Source of the DNA: Lachnoclostridium sp. UBA7122
Lineage (GTDB): Bacteria; Bacillota; Clostridia; Lachnospirales; Lachnospiraceae
Reading direction: 5' to 3'
DNA length: 16,454 nt
NCBI GenBank assembly: GCA_002493085.1
Contig: DKXQ01000131.1
Span: 1 to 16,454 of the forward strand
A model generated the notes under the pieces. It ran no database searches. It was not told where the DNA came from and saw only the letters and a list, made by a program, of their open reading frames with translations. Position numbers and translations under genes: made by a program. Within the stretch, counting starts at the first letter, position 1, and every line of letters begins with the position of its first letter. Below are positions 15,259-16,454 of this stretch, piece by piece.

Positions 15259-15277
15259 CCTGTCATAACATGACAGG
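15259..15277. promoter_or_regulatory. perfect palindrome upstream of the recombinase stump
   Basis: CCTGTCAT and ATGACAGG form 8-bp arms around AAC, 18 bases before the recombinase ATG. Position and symmetry suit a recombinase operator or part of its res-like site, but no function is proven. Confidence 0.5.
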
Positions 15278-15383
15278 TCTGATATAATAATTTCCAATGG
15301 TATTTTACTTTTATATATTTACAACACAACATCTGGCAGTCCCATATACCAGAAAGTTTATTTGAAACTGGCTCTAAAATACT

Positions 15384-15415
15384 AAAACCCCTGAATTTTT
15401 TCTCCAGAGGTTTTT
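15384..15415. terminator. terminator-like hairpin
   Basis: AAAACCCCTG pairs with CAGAGGTTTT with one mismatch, followed on the plus strand by a T run. On the minus strand TTTTAG follows, so direction is unclear. It lies between the Rpn gene terminator and the recombinase stump. Confidence 0.5.
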
Positions 15416-15417
15416 AA

Positions 15418-15463
15418 ATAAAAAAAGTGCATGGAATAATAAGTTTAATTATTATCCACGCAC
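15418..15463 (-). terminator. Rho-independent terminator of the Rpn-family gene
   Basis: A stem from GTGC (15427) to GCAC (15463), with AATAATAA pairing TTATTAT across a short AT loop, has two small irregularities. On the minus strand it is followed at once by TTTTTTTATTT. It starts 30 bases after the gene stop. Confidence 0.8.
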
Positions 15464-15492
15464 CTGGCTGTTATTATTTTGTTTATATATCT

Positions 15493-16341
15493 TTACACCT
15501 GTTGCATAAATTCCTGTTCTATTTCTATAATATCTTCTTCATCTAACTGTGGAAAAAGCTCTCTGATTTCATCAATAGAGCATTTCCCCATCTTTAATAA
15601 TTTTATAGCAGTTTCTTTTTTTGCTTCCCTTGCTGCTTCCTTTCTTTCACTTTTAACATAGGTATCAAATACTTCTTCCTGGTCAAATAATGCCATCATA
15701 ATGTCCACAACCTCCTTTTCTTTGCTTTCAAGATATTCTTTCAGCAAATTTTTGTCCTTGCAAATACGTATTGTTTCAAGGACTGCTTTTTTATTCTTCC
15801 CATGTTTTTTTACTTGTTCATTGTATACTTTTGTAAATTTTACATACTGGTTTATTATATCATTGCCTTTGCCAGCATAAATTACTCTGGCTTTTAATTC
15901 AATGCCTGCACTCTCCCCATCAAAAAATTCCTTTGAAAGTGATATATATTTCTGCCGTTTTTTCCTGTTTCCTGTATAAACCACATAAAGTTCAGGCTTT
16001 GGTAATAAAGCCTTTTTACTTCTGTAAAGGTCTGTGCCATTCCCTTTAAAATATTCATGGTATGTCTGTGCCAGGTATATGAACATCCTTATAATTACAT
16101 TCATGCTCCATGTAGACTGTGCTTCCAGCATTAAAATCAATTTGCTGCCAGCCATAAAACATAGGTCATTATAAATGCCATTTGTAAATACATGGTTTAT
16201 TGTGATATTTTCAAGACCATCTTCTGTCATGCTGCCGTCTTCCGGGTGCAGTGCCTGGTAAAGCTGCAACAGGTATTTCCTGGTTTTAAACAGGTTACAG
16301 AAAATGCTGTCCTTAACAGTGCCTTTAACTTTTCCCTGCAT
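15493..16341 (-). CDS. Rpn-family PD-(D/E)XK nuclease / transposase-like protein
   Basis: A 282-aa protein from ATG 16341. The conserved start KGTVKDSIFCNLF leads to a PD-(D/E)XK core with NDLCF (Asp59) and LILMLEAQSTWS (Glu73, Gln75), then NVIIRMFIYLAQTY. The C-terminal third is charged and helical (EEVFDTYVKSERKEAAREAKKE) and ends in a typical LFPQLDEEDI segment. Family members (PDDEXK_2/Rpn, often annotated as putative transposases) are DNA endonucleases linked with RecA-independent recombination and, in newer work, phage defence. Many copies per genome are common in Clostridia. The frame stays open to a TTG at 16413, but that TTG is the -35 of the gene's own promoter, so the shorter start is right. 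GAAAG lies 4 bases before the ATG, a weak ribosome site. No lesion is visible. Confidence 0.85.
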   Translation of the reverse strand: MQGKVKGTVKDSIFCNLFKTRKYLLQLYQALHPEDGSMTEDGLENITINHVFTNGIYNDLCFMAGSKLILMLEAQSTWSMNVIIRMFIYLAQTYHEYFKGNGTDLYRSKKALLPKPELYVVYTGNRKKRQKYISLSKEFFDGESAGIELKARVIYAGKGNDIINQYVKFTKVYNEQVKKHGKNKKAVLETIRICKDKNLLKEYLESKEKEVVDIMMALFDQEEVFDTYVKSERKEAAREAKKETAIKLLKMGKCSIDEIRELFPQLDEEDIIEIEQEFMQQV

Positions 16342-16384
16342 CGTGCTTTCATTTTTCCTTTCTGTTTTGTAATGTCCTGTCCTT

Positions 16385-16413
16385 ATTATATATAAAAAAA
16401 CCATATTATTCAA
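16385..16413 (-). promoter_or_regulatory. promoter of the Rpn-family gene
   Basis: Minus strand TTGAAT (16413-16408), a 17-base spacer and perfect TATAAT (16390-16385). Transcription should begin near 16378, leaving a leader of about 37 bases and ruling out upstream in-frame starts. Beyond it, 16414-16454 shows no recognisable feature. Confidence 0.75.
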
Positions 16414-16454
16414 GGTTTAATCTGTACCATTCTGTAAACATAGAACTTACGGTT

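Noticed and set aside
15135..15332. 65-codon minus-strand frame in the recombinase region
   Set aside because: It is a shadow: the adjacent frame encodes the recognisable recombinase start with a ribosome site, while this one has no motif.
16342..16413. Longer N-terminus for the Rpn-family protein
   Set aside because: This stretch contains the gene's -35, -10 and transcription start, so it cannot be translated from that promoter; the conserved family start is at KGTVKDS.
1..16454. CRISPR array, tRNA, rRNA or riboswitch
   Set aside because: No regularly spaced direct repeats, tRNA-like clover or conserved riboswitch core was seen on either strand by eye.

Overview
The window looks like a low-GC Gram-positive anaerobe, most likely a gut Lachnospiraceae (Clostridia). 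This is inferred from AT-rich composition, GGAGG-type ribosome sites, heavy use of AGA/AGG and ATA codons, a lysine-rich Big2/Fn3-type surface protein, a DUF4869 protein and an Rpn-family nuclease. No database search was possible, so family names come from motifs and recalled family features.

Positions 84-9506 form one cell-wall/beta-lactam-response block. On the minus strand lie blaI and blaR1 (repressor and beta-lactam-sensing metalloprotease). Facing away from them on the plus strand are an ECF sigma factor and its likely membrane anti-sigma partner, ending at a strong terminator. Convergent to these, on the minus strand, are two overlapping class B penicillin-binding proteins. The promoter-proximal one has a MecA-type N-terminal domain; the second is a large PBP2-type protein. 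No beta-lactamase is present. The PBP operon promoter carries two perfect dyads with the TTAC-N4-GTAA architecture of BlaI/MecI operators. The simplest model is a mec-like circuit: BlaR1 senses beta-lactam, BlaI is inactivated, and alternative PBPs are made. Both PBPs have Ala directly after the active-site Ser (SAFK, SALK), the position altered in PBP2x T338A of resistant pneumococci. The whole block is enclosed by an inverted repeat (68-98 and 9583-9613; 25/31 identical, core 13 bp perfect), suggesting a possible former mobile cassette.

Positions 9632-11195 hold a two-gene plus-strand operon with its own near-consensus promoter: a DUF4869 protein and a P-loop protein of unknown function with a weak TOPRIM-like second half and a Cys cluster. 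This is the best candidate for an undescribed system.

Positions 11237-12482 are an IS630-family insertion sequence with TA target duplication, imperfect terminal repeats and a transposase broken by two homopolymer frame changes. Positions 12573-15083 are a decayed secreted surface-protein gene with four lesions, translationally overlapped (ATGA) by a 53-codon stump of a serine recombinase (15080-15241). The window ends with an Rpn-family PD-(D/E)XK nuclease gene with its own promoter and terminator. The right half (9.6-16.4 kb) therefore reads as accessory, mobile-element-rich DNA.
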